Virus record (IMG/VR): IMGVR_UViG_3300047564_004641
Span: 51,334 to 115,333 of that record
Direction: 5' to 3' (one strand)
DNA length: 64,000 nt
Origin: a virus
The translations under genes and the position numbers were made by a program. This document shows, piece after piece, positions 7,332-15,515 of this stretch; positions within the stretch are counted from its first letter, which is position 1; the number at the start of each line of letters is the position of its first letter. Under the pieces are notes generated by a model, which saw only the letters and a list, made by a program, of their open reading frames with translations, did no database searches and was not told where the DNA came from.

Positions 7332-7524
7332 AATCGTTTTCAAATCTCACTGATACAATTTCGTCCGGTATTACTTGTCCGTTTTCATCAAAAAACTCTG
7401 GATGTAAATATGGAGGTCTTGATTCAAGTAAATGCCTATATGTTAACCAACCTATTATACTACCTACCATAAAAAAGAGCAAGGTAAACATTACGGTGAA
7501 TGTAATTACATATGCTGTTTCCAT
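7294..7524 (-). CDS. Small single-pass membrane protein
   Basis: 76 aa with one N-terminal transmembrane helix (AYVITFTVMFTLLFFMVGSII) and an acidic cytoplasmic-type tail (YDYTDEDEEEDN). Ribosome site GGAG 8 bp before ATG. Possible envelope-modifying or holin-like role, unproven. Confidence 0.65.
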   Translation of the reverse strand: METAYVITFTVMFTLLFFMVGSIIGWLTYRHLLESRPPYLHPEFFDENGQVIPDEIVSVRFENDYDYTDEDEEEDN

Positions 7525-7542
7525 TTGTTTTCTCCAGAGAGT

Positions 7543-7749
7543 TTATTTTTTCCTAACATCAAAGTGAAATTCTATAAAAAAATGAAACTCTCTACGGAAA
7601 AGAGAAATCATTTTACCAAATTTCACTTGAAAAGTCTTTGGTTTTTCTGATTTTCTTCTCCTATTCCTAAGTAATAACTCAACACCTCTATTAATTTGAG
7701 GTTCTGAGTTATTTAGTTTTCTTTTTCCGCCGCCCTGGTTTTTTGTCAT
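7543..7749 (-). CDS. Small basic protein
   Basis: 68 aa starting MTKNQGGGKRKLN; overlaps the end of the preceding gene by 41 bp. Strongly basic (RNRRRKSEKPK) with an aromatic C-terminal half (FRREFHFFIEFHFDV). It fills an otherwise empty stretch and its composition is coherent, but there is no family I recognise; an upstream start at 7773 is possible. Confidence 0.5.
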   Translation of the reverse strand: MTKNQGGGKRKLNNSEPQINRGVELLLRNRRRKSEKPKTFQVKFGKMISLFRREFHFFIEFHFDVRKK

Positions 7750-8068
7750 GGTCATATTTCCACGCATCTTCAAGTATATTATAAAGATAATTTCTTATTT
7801 TTCTTGCTTCTGGCTTTGGAATATGTCCGTAACCTTCACGAAGTTGTTTATGGATCTCGTCAGATCCTCCCTCTAAGTAATCATCTAAGTCCATTACAAG
7901 ACTACTTATTTCACTTGCGGTTGAGCTTTCAATAAACTCCTTTACTTCTATTCTTTTTGTTCCGCGAATTTTTAGATAATCATAAAACTTCAATACAAAA
8001 TGTCCTTGAAAGGCATAGTCGATTGCCTTTTCTACGTCATTATAAATTTCATTAAGAGTGCTTTCCAT
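7709..8068 (-). CDS. Conserved hypothetical protein
   Basis: 119 aa, largely helical with a basic end (KKPGRRKKKTK). Its ATG shares bases with the glutaredoxin stop (TAATG), so it is translated by coupling. No recognised domain; found here in the redox/small-gene part of the operon. Confidence 0.6.
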   Translation of the reverse strand: MESTLNEIYNDVEKAIDYAFQGHFVLKFYDYLKIRGTKRIEVKEFIESSTASEISSLVMDLDDYLEGGSDEIHKQLREGYGHIPKPEARKIRNYLYNILEDAWKYDHDKKPGRRKKKTK

Positions 8069-8304
8069 TAAACCAAATTTTGTTCCTTTAGATATTGAAC
8101 CGTGTCAGTGCATCCGCCAATATGTTGATCGTTTACAATTACTTGAGGGAAAGTAGATCCATGACCAAATTCTGCATAAAATTGATCTCTTGTAAAATCT
8201 TTATTAAGTTTATAAACAACATGATCAAGACTTGCTAATTGCAATACTTGTTGTACTTTAGTGCAATAAGGACAACCTTCTTTGGAATAAACTGTGAACT
8301 TCAT
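8068..8304 (-). CDS. grx: Glutaredoxin
   Basis: 78 aa, the normal size of a bacterial glutaredoxin. Active site CPYC at residues 11-14 (KEGCPYCTKV), the cis-proline TFPQVIVN and the glutathione-binding GGCTD motif are all present. It would pass electrons from glutathione to ribonucleotide reductase NrdAB, which the phage also encodes, as T4 NrdC does. Confidence 0.93.
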   Translation of the reverse strand: MKFTVYSKEGCPYCTKVQQVLQLASLDHVVYKLNKDFTRDQFYAEFGHGSTFPQVIVNDQHIGGCTDTVQYLKEQNLV

Positions 8305-8324
8305 ATTTCTTATTAATCTGAAAA

Positions 8325-8657
8325 TTATTTAGGATTTACTGGAATTCGTTGATCTTCTGGTAATTGTTTTTTAACTGGTTGCAAAGGTTGTCTCCCCCTT
8401 AAATTATAAGGATCAATACCCTCTGGGATTGGATCATCCCATTTACCACCTAAGTCAACAATTTCATTTGTTGGTAATGCTTTTGGTATTTCAATGTCTA
8501 CCACGGGTCCCATCAAAAACTTATTTCTAGTATAAGTTCTGTTTTGTGGATCAAGAGCAACCATTGCGAGTGCATCTTCCTCTAATCCACAATCAACAAT
8601 CTTTCTGCCAGTTTTGGTTTCAATTACAGAAAAATATTCTTCATTGTATTTTTTCAT
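8325..8657 (-). CDS. Conserved hypothetical protein
   Basis: 110 aa from MKKYNEEYFS. The end of the 41-aa gene overlaps this start by 17 bp. Contains ETKTGRKIVDCGLEEDALAM, then a proline-rich C-terminus (QPLQPVKKQLPEDQR). Function unknown. Confidence 0.6.
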   Translation of the reverse strand: MKKYNEEYFSVIETKTGRKIVDCGLEEDALAMVALDPQNRTYTRNKFLMGPVVDIEIPKALPTNEIVDLGGKWDDPIPEGIDPYNLRGRQPLQPVKKQLPEDQRIPVNPK

Positions 8658-8766
8658 TTTTAGAAGTCTTTTGGGTATTATAGGACGCTTGAGGTTTCCT
8701 GTAAAGACCAGGCCAAGTATCCCGAATAATCTCAGCAAGTTTATATGGTGTTGTTGATGTAATCAT
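8641..8766 (-). CDS. 41-aa protein coupled to gnd
   Basis: Too short for most gene callers. The ATG overlaps the gnd stop as ATGA (8763-8766) and the frame reads MITSTTPYKLAEIIRDTWPG then a basic tail to TGA at 8641. The tight junction on both sides (gnd before, 17-bp overlap after) supports a real gene. A TATAAT at 8677-8682 lies inside it but no -35 box was found. Function unknown. Confidence 0.55.
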   Translation of the reverse strand: MITSTTPYKLAEIIRDTWPGLYRKPQASYNTQKTSKNEKIQ

Positions 8767-9785
8767 CTAACGTGATGTCCTCCAAACATATACCTCATAC
8801 CATTTAGAATCTTGGCTGCGAAAGTACCCAGATTGCGTGAATTAAATCTTTCATAAAGAGCAGTGGTGATAACAGGAGCGGGAACCCCCAGATCCACAGC
8901 AGCATTAACCGTCCAGCGACCTTCACCGCTGTCGGATACCCCTCCAGAGAAGTTAGAAAGCTGTGGGCTGTGGCGCAACACAGAAGCAGTAAGGTCAAGT
9001 AACCAAGAACCAACAACGCTACCACGACGCCATAACTCAGCAACCTCAGCAACATCAATATCATAGCAGTAACTTTCTGGATCCGCCATAGGGGCAACTT
9101 CAGCGTCTCCTTCTCTAACATACTGTGCTCCATTATTAGCATTCTTGATAATGTTAAATCCTTCTGCATATGCTTGCATAATACCATACTCAATGCCATT
9201 ATGCACCATCTTTACAAAATGCCCTGCTCCTGGACCACCACAGTGCAACCAACCGTGCTCTGCTGAGGTTACAGGTGAGTCAAACTCAGTCCTCTCGGCA
9301 GCGTGTACTCCTGGAGCGAGGGCATTAAAAATGCTTTTACAAGTGGCGACTGCAGTATCTCCACCGCCAACCATAAGACAGTATCCACGATCCAGACCAT
9401 AAACACCCCCGCTAGTGCCACAATCAATATATTGGATACCCAACTTTGCCAAACGTTCTGCTCTCTTCCGACTGTCTTTAAAATTGCTATTGCCATGATC
9501 AATAATAATATCTCCTTCACCACAAAATCGTAGTAACTCATTGATTGTTTCCTCTACTGTTTCGGCAGGAACTACCATCTGGAAAATTCCTGGTTTATTC
9601 TCTGTTTTAACAACTCTAACTAAAGTTTCAATCGTTGTCGTAACCCCATTTACATATCCTTTCTCAAATGCTTCTTTTGCTTTCCCATAGTTCCTGCGGT
9701 ATCCCCAAACTTCAATACCTGCCTTCATCATACGACGAGACATTCCTTCTCCCATCCGTCCCAGTCCGATCATTCCTACTTTCAT
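8763..9785 (-). CDS. gnd: 6-phosphogluconate dehydrogenase (short form)
   Basis: 340 aa, shorter than the ~470-aa dimeric enzyme and like the short decarboxylating type. NADP-binding GLGRMGEGMSRRM at the start, substrate motif GTSGGVYGL, catalytic-lysine motif GAGHFVKMVHNGIEYG and the C-terminal SGGVSDSGEGRWT are visible. It oxidises 6-phosphogluconate to ribulose-5-phosphate, CO2 and NADPH. Follows zwf by 10 bp in the operon talC-PTOX-zwf-gnd, so the phage can run the oxidative pentose phosphate branch for NADPH and pentose supply to nucleotide synthesis. Confidence 0.95.
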   Translation of the reverse strand: MKVGMIGLGRMGEGMSRRMMKAGIEVWGYRRNYGKAKEAFEKGYVNGVTTTIETLVRVVKTENKPGIFQMVVPAETVEETINELLRFCGEGDIIIDHGNSNFKDSRKRAERLAKLGIQYIDCGTSGGVYGLDRGYCLMVGGGDTAVATCKSIFNALAPGVHAAERTEFDSPVTSAEHGWLHCGGPGAGHFVKMVHNGIEYGIMQAYAEGFNIIKNANNGAQYVREGDAEVAPMADPESYCYDIDVAEVAELWRRGSVVGSWLLDLTASVLRHSPQLSNFSGGVSDSGEGRWTVNAAVDLGVPAPVITTALYERFNSRNLGTFAAKILNGMRYMFGGHHVR

Positions 9786-9795
9786 AGTCTTTCTC

Positions 9796-11121
9796 CTATT
9801 TTAATTTGAGTGGATAATCCCACTTTGTAATTGCTTTTTCTTCTGGTCCCCAAACACCTTCCTTATAAGAATAAGGTCTTGTATTAATAGGGCAATAATC
9901 TCCCGTACAAAGAAGATCATCAACAATTCGCCAAGACTCCAGCACTTCATCCGCATGAACAAAGTGTGATTGATCTTCATTAATCGCATCATAAAACAGT
10001 TTCACATAACCATCAATTGCTTTCTCTACAGGATAATGATACTGAAGAAGTGCTGGTTCTACCATATCATTTAGTCCTGGAGATTTAATATCAATACGCA
10101 TATCTAGGTGTGGATCTGGTTGTAATCTCATTACAATTCGATCATTACATTCGTGACCCTCAAACAATTGTTGTGGAGGTGCTTTAAATTTAATCACAAC
10201 TTCCACACATCCAACTGGCATTTTCTTACCAGTCATAAAGTGAAAAGGAACTCCTTTCCATCTCCAGTTATCGATATACAACTCACCAGCAACAAAGGTT
10301 GGTGTTTGTGAGTCATACTTCACACCTTCCTCACTCTTGTATCCATCATATTGTCCTAGGACCACATTATCACCTAATCTGGTGGCTGCTAGAACCTTAA
10401 CTTTCTCTCTACGGATTTCCCTTGCATCATTTCTACAAGGTGGTTCCATAGCAATCAGTGCCAGAACCTGAAGCATATGGTTCTGGAGCATATCTCTTAC
10501 GGCACCAGCAGTATCGTAATACTGTGCTCGACCTTCACATCCAATTGTTTCAGTTGCGAAGATTTGGACTTCCTCTATAAAATTTCGATTCCATAGTGGT
10601 TCCAAAAGAATATTGCTAAAACGAGTGGCAAGAATGTTATTAACAGTATCTTTACCAAGATAATGGTCAATGCGATAAACTTGTTTTTCGCGTAGATATC
10701 CAGAAACCACAGATTGTAAATAATTAGCAGATTGAAGATCGGTGCCAAAAGGTTTCTCAATAATAACTCTAGATTTTTCTGCGTCATCTAACTTACCTGC
10801 TTCTTTTAGGTTTGTAATAGCATCAGCATATCGTTCTGGAGGAACTGACAGAAAGTATGTCATATCCCCATAATCGTGTAATGACTTAAGAGATTCGGCA
10901 TCACTTAAATCACAGGGAACATATTCAAGTCTTTTGATAAACTCTTGAGAATAGCTTCCCAATACTTCTACCCAACTTTCTTTGGTGTGTTGGGTTCTGG
11001 AGGCACCGATGATCTTTAGTCCTTTTGGCAAAAGACTTTTCTTATGTAAAGAATACAATGCTGGAATCAATTTCTTTTTACAAAGATCTCCAGTTGCTCC
11101 GAATATAACTAACCCCTTCAT
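9796..11121 (-). CDS. zwf: Glucose-6-phosphate 1-dehydrogenase
   Basis: 441 aa (hosts ~500). N-terminal nucleotide site GATGDLCKKKL, the family catalytic motif RIDHYLGKDTV, and FHFMTGKKMP near residue 310 identify it. It catalyses the first oxidative pentose phosphate step, making NADPH. Cotranscribed with the terminal oxidase (4-bp overlap of stop and start at 11118-11121) and gnd. Confidence 0.95.
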   Translation of the reverse strand: MKGLVIFGATGDLCKKKLIPALYSLHKKSLLPKGLKIIGASRTQHTKESWVEVLGSYSQEFIKRLEYVPCDLSDAESLKSLHDYGDMTYFLSVPPERYADAITNLKEAGKLDDAEKSRVIIEKPFGTDLQSANYLQSVVSGYLREKQVYRIDHYLGKDTVNNILATRFSNILLEPLWNRNFIEEVQIFATETIGCEGRAQYYDTAGAVRDMLQNHMLQVLALIAMEPPCRNDAREIRREKVKVLAATRLGDNVVLGQYDGYKSEEGVKYDSQTPTFVAGELYIDNWRWKGVPFHFMTGKKMPVGCVEVVIKFKAPPQQLFEGHECNDRIVMRLQPDPHLDMRIDIKSPGLNDMVEPALLQYHYPVEKAIDGYVKLFYDAINEDQSHFVHADEVLESWRIVDDLLCTGDYCPINTRPYSYKEGVWGPEEKAITKWDYPLKLK

Positions 11122-11618
11122 ACCAACTCCATTGCTTTTTTAAGTTCAATATAGTGGTTCATTTCATCTACAGCAATTTGAGAAATCTTTTCATCCTTTG
11201 GGTGGAACCAAAGATAGTTTAGATATGTTTCTGTTGCATGAAGTTCAACACCAGCATTCAGGTGATAAGCAGAAACAGGATCAAGAAGATAATAGACAAC
11301 CATAACCCAATAGTAGATGAGAACCAAATGATAAGCGAAAAAGCGATCAAACCAGCGATCTGCTCCACCACGTAACTCCATTTCCCTGAGGTGTTCCGTT
11401 TCATTGACTGTCTGCTCAAAGTGTTCTCTCATTAGATCATAATGCTCTTCTGTTCTAAGTCCCAGTGATTCTTTTAGATGAAGAACACTTAGAAAAGAAA
11501 AATAAGGCGCTCTTGCAATCGTTTCAAGAACCCAAAACCTTTCAATTGGTAATCCATAATAAAGAAAATCAATAATTCCTATTGTAATGTTAAGAATAAA
11601 ATTATTAAACTTCTTCAT
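11118..11618 (-). CDS. ptox: Plastoquinol terminal oxidase (PTOX/AOX family)
   Basis: 166 aa. The di-iron ligand motifs of the alternative-oxidase family are in order: LETIARAPYF (Glu), NETEHLREME (Glu and His), HATETYLNY (Glu) and AVDEMNHYIEL (Glu and His), with a hydrophobic interfacial stretch between (AYHLVLIYYWVMVVYYLL, shortened). PTOX oxidises plastoquinol with O2, relieving over-reduction of the photosynthetic chain, and is known from cyanomyoviruses. Its start overlaps talC by 14 bp. Confidence 0.9.
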   Translation of the reverse strand: MKKFNNFILNITIGIIDFLYYGLPIERFWVLETIARAPYFSFLSVLHLKESLGLRTEEHYDLMREHFEQTVNETEHLREMELRGGADRWFDRFFAYHLVLIYYWVMVVYYLLDPVSAYHLNAGVELHATETYLNYLWFHPKDEKISQIAVDEMNHYIELKKAMELV

Positions 11619-12267
11619 TTTTTAGTACCTCATTCCAATCTTTTTGAAACAATTCAAGACCTTTTTCAGTCATAATGTTCTTATACATTCCCCAAAATAC
11701 TGTCGGAGGAATCGTAACTACATCAGCACCAGCAAGAGCGGATTGTTCTACCTGCCTCACATCACGAAGAGATGCTGCAAGAATCTGTGTGCTAGTCCCT
11801 GAGTAATCAAATGCTTTACGAATATTCTTGATGAGTTCAATACCATCAATCGAATTATCCATCCAACGACCAACGAATGGTGAGATATACGTTGCTCCTG
11901 CCTTTGAAGCAAGTATTGCTTGTGCTACAGAGAACACCAGAGTTACATTTGTTTTGATACCTTGCTTTGATAAGAAGTTACACGCTTTCAGTCCTTCTAC
12001 AGTACAAGGAACTTTGATTGTAACTGCTGGTGCAATTGAGTAATACTTTTGTGCTTGTGAAAGCATTTCCTCTGCTTCATCTGCGACAACTTCTGCGGAA
12101 ATGCTTTCTAACTCTGGAAATGCTTGTGATATATTTTCGATAACTTCTTTTAATTGTCTTCCACTTTTAAGAATCAAAGTGGGATTTGTGGTGACTCCAT
12201 CCAATAGTCCAGTATCATATGCTGAACCAATTAACGAAACATCTGCTGTGTCTAAAAAGATCTTCAT
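11605..12267 (-). CDS. talC: Transaldolase TalC
   Basis: 220 aa from MKIFLDTAD; a start 6 codons upstream lacks a ribosome site. TalC-type motifs: GVTTNPTLI, VTIKVPCT (Schiff-base lysine), NVTLVFSVAQA, and TIPPTVF. It transfers a dihydroxyacetone unit between pentose phosphate sugars. Phage TalC is a hallmark of T4-like cyanophages, where it diverts carbon from the Calvin cycle to the pentose phosphate pathway. First gene of the operon talC-PTOX-zwf-gnd. Confidence 0.96.
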   Translation of the reverse strand: MKIFLDTADVSLIGSAYDTGLLDGVTTNPTLILKSGRQLKEVIENISQAFPELESISAEVVADEAEEMLSQAQKYYSIAPAVTIKVPCTVEGLKACNFLSKQGIKTNVTLVFSVAQAILASKAGATYISPFVGRWMDNSIDGIELIKNIRKAFDYSGTSTQILAASLRDVRQVEQSALAGADVVTIPPTVFWGMYKNIMTEKGLELFQKDWNEVLKNEEV

Positions 12268-12368
12268 AAAAGAAAAAGAACTCATAAGTAATTATAAGAA
12301 GTTATACCTATAATGCACTGTTATGTTTTGATCTGCAAATATATAATACTGAGTTTAAAGGAGTATCT

Positions 12369-12659
12369 ATGATTACACTCAAAGACTTCTTTTCAAAACT
12401 CAGACTTGGATGGTTATACGTATTTGCATCATTTAAATTGTGGTGCAATTATATGAAAAACGAATCTCAGTTTGACTTTTGGATAGATGGTTTTTATAAC
12501 TTCGATAATGGTCCAGAAGAACTTGAATTATGTTGGAGTAACTATGAAATTGCAATGAAAAATCAGAAGAAACCAAGAGGTAGAGGGAAACCAAAATATC
12601 CCAATAATATGGAAGGTTTTTTAAAGTGGCAAAGTGAGCGTAAAAACCGTTCAACTTAA
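12369..12659 (+). CDS. Hypothetical protein
   Basis: 96 aa, ATG preceded by AAAGGAGTATCT. Rich in aromatic residues (FKLWCNYMKN, FDFWIDGFYNFD) with a basic C-terminus (KNQKKPRGRGKPKYP). First plus-strand gene of the late block, divergent from talC. No family recognised. Confidence 0.6.
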   Translation: MITLKDFFSKLRLGWLYVFASFKLWCNYMKNESQFDFWIDGFYNFDNGPEELELCWSNYEIAMKNQKKPRGRGKPKYPNNMEGFLKWQSERKNRST

Positions 12660-12688
12660 TATATAATCTGTACACTCTATTGAAAATT

Positions 12689-12832
12689 ATGAATTCAAAA
12701 ACATTAGTACTTAAAGTACCAGACACTTACACTGCAGAACAAATTGCAACTTTACTTGCAAATACTAAATCTCAACTTCCAGAAGTATCAATTGTAGTAG
12801 TTCCTCGTGAAGTAGAAATTTCTTGGTTATAA
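12689..12832 (+). CDS. 47-aa hypothetical protein
   Basis: Short frame MNSKTLVLKVPDTYTAEQIA... ending VEISWL. The sequence looks like a small beta-alpha-beta protein and has good codon structure, but the ribosome site is weak (ATTGAAAATT). Ends 9 bp before a late promoter box. Confidence 0.5.
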   Translation: MNSKTLVLKVPDTYTAEQIATLLANTKSQLPEVSIVVVPREVEISWL

Positions 12833-12841
12833 TCTTATTTA

Positions 12842-12849
12842 CATAAATA
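12842..12849 (+). promoter_or_regulatory. T4-type late promoter box
   Basis: CATAAATA, matching the cyanophage late consensus NATAAATA. It is 229 bp ahead of the 275-aa protein gene and would produce a long leader. Confidence 0.65.
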
Positions 12850-12856
12850 ATCTTGC

Positions 12857-13077
12857 GAGGAGCAATCCTCTCATTAGAGATAAGATGTATTACTAAAAGA
12901 TTCCAAAAATGGTTCTTTCATTAATGCTTCATCTCTAATCGGGTAATACAGTCCGATTTCAAAGAGAAATAATCCCAGACGATTCACCTATGGTCGTCTG
13001 TGGGCTCGATTCGTCTGGCATTATGTCAGGGAGGAATTGGATTGTATTGCTCTCCGATTAACCTTTAGGAGAAAAAA
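12857..13077 (+). other. Structured late leader RNA
   Basis: This 220-nt untranslated stretch holds a chain of helices: GAGG/CCTC (12857-12870), ATTAGAGAT (12873-12881) with ATCTCTAAT (12931-12939), AATCGG/CCGATT (12937-12958), and CAGACGA (12976-12982) with TCGTCTG (12994-13000); a second TCGTCTGG near 13012 competes. No open frame is seen. It ends with the ribosome site TAGGAG of the next gene. Possibly a stability or regulatory leader. Confidence 0.45.
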
Positions 13078-13905
13078 ATGGCAGATCCAGTTTATATGCC
13101 CGATCCTTGGGCAGCACTCTCAGCACAGCACTCAGACATCCGTAGAGAAGGTTCTGTAGAGCGTGGTGAGATCCGTTACGATGTTGCTACTCGTTCCGCT
13201 GACAACCGTTATGCTAATGCTATCGGTCAAGGCGATATTCGTAGAGAATTAGCAAATGGTTTTGGTGATACCAGATACGCTATTGCTGAGCATTCAGAAG
13301 CAACCAACCGTGATGTTCTGAACGTAGGACATAACACAGCAGTTAAAGTAGACGAAGCTGCTGATAAAATTCAGCAAAGAGCTACTGATTTCTATATTTC
13401 TGGTCAGGCAAGAGATTTTGATCAATCCCGTGATCTTGCTGCTTTAAGAGCAACTCAAGACCTTGCTGCTCAGAAACTCAGCAGTGAAATTCTTCTTGCC
13501 ACTGAGAAGACTGCTACTGCTGCTGCACTTGAGTCCGCTAAGGTTGCTGCTGCTGTAGCACTTGGACAGTCACAACTCAGCAAAGAGATTGCTGAGAGCA
13601 AGTATGATCTCAGCAAGCAGGTTTCTTATGAAAATGAGAAGACCCGTGACCTCATCAATTCTCTCAAGAATGATGAACTCAATCGTATGCTGATTGAGCG
13701 TAACACTGACCTCAACCACTGCCGCCACGACTATTGGGGTGCCAGAGATGGTCTCTTCAATAGCCAGTTCGCAGCACTGTCTTCACAAGTTAACTCTCAG
13801 TTAAATGCTTTAAACAGTCAGATTGCTGAGACCCGTCAGGGTATGGTTAACTTCGGAACCATGGCTGGTGTTGGTCAGTCATCAACCAGCAATGCTGTAC
13901 GCTGA
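13078..13905 (+). CDS. Coiled-coil protein, probable virion component
   Basis: 275 aa, ATG after TAGGAGAAAAAA. N-terminal half has repeats of R-Y/D-x-A (NRYANAIGQGDIRRELANG), the middle is alanine-rich coiled coil (TAAALESAKVAAAVALGQS), and the C-terminus is glutamine/asparagine rich with GMVNFGTMAGVGQSS. It follows a late promoter and leader, so it is made late; structural or internal head protein is the best guess. Similar proteins occur in marine cyanophages but function is not established. Confidence 0.65.
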   Translation: MADPVYMPDPWAALSAQHSDIRREGSVERGEIRYDVATRSADNRYANAIGQGDIRRELANGFGDTRYAIAEHSEATNRDVLNVGHNTAVKVDEAADKIQQRATDFYISGQARDFDQSRDLAALRATQDLAAQKLSSEILLATEKTATAAALESAKVAAAVALGQSQLSKEIAESKYDLSKQVSYENEKTRDLINSLKNDELNRMLIERNTDLNHCRHDYWGARDGLFNSQFAALSSQVNSQLNALNSQIAETRQGMVNFGTMAGVGQSSTSNAVR

Positions 13906-13924
13906 TTTAGTTCAGTAGTTATCA

Positions 13925-13957
13925 GGGGGAGGTTTTTACCTTCCTCCCCCTTCTTTT
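13925..13957 (+). terminator. GC-rich hairpin with T-tract
   Basis: GGGGGAGG (13925-13932) pairs with CCTCCCCC (13943-13950), loop 10 nt, followed by TTCTTTT. Probably reduces transcription into the collagen-like gene or terminates the preceding transcript. Confidence 0.75.
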
Positions 13958-13971
13958 AAAGGAGAGTAACT

Positions 13972-14616
13972 ATGGACTCAGCAGAAAGAAGACTTATTGA
14001 TCTTTACAATCTTCTGGCACAATACCAGAGAAGTAATGATCCAAATCTGTTTGGAAACATTCAGTCTATTCGTGCAGAAATCACGGAGATGCTGAATAGT
14101 CGTGGTGGTGGAAATGACAACATTAATATTGTCATAGATGGTGATAACTGCCCCGATGAGTGCCCTCCAGGTCCACCAGGACCTCCAGGAGAGCAGGGAC
14201 CACCAGGACCTCCAGGACCCCAAGGAGAACCAGGAGAAGCAGGAGAACAAGGTCCTCCAGGGGAGCAAGGACCACCAGGACCACAGGGGCCCCCAGGGGA
14301 ACCAGGAGTGTGTACCTGCAAATGCAAAAGCATCTTGGTTTCAGATGATTATGCTGCTACTTGCGATGATTACTATATCGGCGTCAACAGCAACGAACCT
14401 GTTACTATTACATTACCTGAAAACTGTACCGATTGTTGTGAGATCATTGTAAAAGCAGAAATGGGACCACCACTAGGAAATCGTAAAGTTACCGTCACAA
14501 CTTCCGATGGAGCATTGATTGATGGTGCTGATGATTACATCATCACTACACCTTATGGCGTTATCACTGTTTTTTGTCGTGAAGGGGATTGGTATATTAT
14601 CTCAGCAAAATTATAA
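13972..14616 (+). CDS. Collagen-like trimeric fibre protein
   Basis: 214 aa. Residues 66-112 are an uninterrupted run of about fifteen Gly-X-Y triplets ([13 protein letters not shown]...) which would form a collagen triple helix. It is flanked by an N-terminal helical segment and a C-terminal domain with a Cys cluster (VCTCKCKS) and a beta-rich end ([17 protein letters not shown]). Such proteins form trimeric fibres or virion decorations in phages. ATG after AAAGGAGAGTAACT. It heads the protease and tyrosine-rich genes, likely one late transcript. Confidence 0.85.
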   Translation: MDSAERRLIDLYNLLAQYQRSNDPNLFGNIQSIRAEITEMLNSRGGGNDNINIVIDGDNCPDECPPGPPGPPGEQGPPGPPGPQGEPGEAGEQGPPGEQGPPGPQGPPGEPGVCTCKCKSILVSDDYAATCDDYYIGVNSNEPVTITLPENCTDCCEIIVKAEMGPPLGNRKVTVTTSDGALIDGADDYIITTPYGVITVFCREGDWYIISAKL

Positions 14617-14618
14617 CA

Positions 14619-15401
14619 ATGAACTTCAACATCAAACCATCTAAACCAGATGAAAGAGATTACATTTATAGAAGTGATAGTACAAGTTCCTTTCGGGAAT
14701 ATGTAGATCTTCGTGAGTGGGATACGATTGTTGAATCGCAAGATTCATTAAGCAGTTGTTCTTCCAATGCACTCACTAATGCATATGAACTATCAGTAAA
14801 CCAATTATATCCAGAGTATTTCACACATCTCAGTCGGTTGTTTATTTACTATAACACCCGTGCTGAGTATGGAAATATTCAGGAAGATAATGGAATCTAT
14901 CTCAGAGATGGTTTGAAATCGTTAGCAAAGTTTGGAGTTTGTTCTGAATCTTTGTGGCCTTATGATTTAGACAAGTTTGATGATCGTCCAACAGATGAAT
15001 GCTATGAGGACGCAAAGAAAAGAACAGTTCTAAAGTATCAAAAACTTATCAGTGCTTATTATATTACTGAAGTGCTGAATAACAACAAACCTGTTGTATT
15101 TGGAATGCAAATTTATGATAGTTTTATGGATCTAAATGAACGTATTTCTACTATACATTTTCCTTCCAGAAAAGAAAAAAGTCTTGGTGGACACGCAATG
15201 TGTATGGTTGGTTATGATTTAGAAAAGAGATTATTCTTAGCAAAGAATAGTTTTGGAACTAGCTGGGGGGATAAGGGATACTGTTGGATTCCTTTTGAAT
15301 ACCTCAAACAAGAAGGATACGACATTTGGACTTTTGACATATCCAACCAAACAGGAGACTCAAATGTACTATCCGAGACCTTACTACCCATATTGCCATA
15401 G
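14619..15401 (+). CDS. Papain-like cysteine protease (family C1)
   Basis: 260 aa from MNFNIKPSKPD. The catalytic set is complete: Gln41 and Cys47 (SQDSLSSCSSN), His192 (LGGHAMCMVGYD) and Asn210 (LAKNSFGTSWGDKGY), the last followed by the GxxW...GY pattern typical of papain. The N-terminus has the propeptide-like YVDLREW entry strand before the Gln. No signal peptide is seen. Role could be virion protein maturation or attack on a host protein. The start is 2 bp after the collagen-like gene. Confidence 0.85.
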   Translation: MNFNIKPSKPDERDYIYRSDSTSSFREYVDLREWDTIVESQDSLSSCSSNALTNAYELSVNQLYPEYFTHLSRLFIYYNTRAEYGNIQEDNGIYLRDGLKSLAKFGVCSESLWPYDLDKFDDRPTDECYEDAKKRTVLKYQKLISAYYITEVLNNNKPVVFGMQIYDSFMDLNERISTIHFPSRKEKSLGGHAMCMVGYDLEKRLFLAKNSFGTSWGDKGYCWIPFEYLKQEGYDIWTFDISNQTGDSNVLSETLLPILP

Positions 15402-15501
15402 AAGATACTATGACTACTATGATCCTTATTATTATGGGCGTTATCCTTACTACGATAGATATTGCCCTTATTATCCTTATTATCCGTACTATCCTTACTA
15501 A
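15364..15501 (+). CDS. Tyrosine-rich small protein
   Basis: 45 aa of which 23 are tyrosine, with repeated YYP units (CPYYPYYPYYPY at the end). It starts inside the last codons of the protease gene in another frame. Low complexity, no signal peptide. Likely expressed late with its neighbours; a surface or adhesive role is speculative. Confidence 0.55.
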   Translation: MYYPRPYYPYCHRRYYDYYDPYYYGRYPYYDRYCPYYPYYPYYPY

Positions 15502-15515
15502 GTAGGAGATTCAAA

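Noticed and set aside
14061-14333. Minus-strand Gly/Pro-rich frame like another collagen
   Set aside because: Mirror of the Gly-X-Y coding repeats on the other strand; no ribosome site or neighbouring gene.
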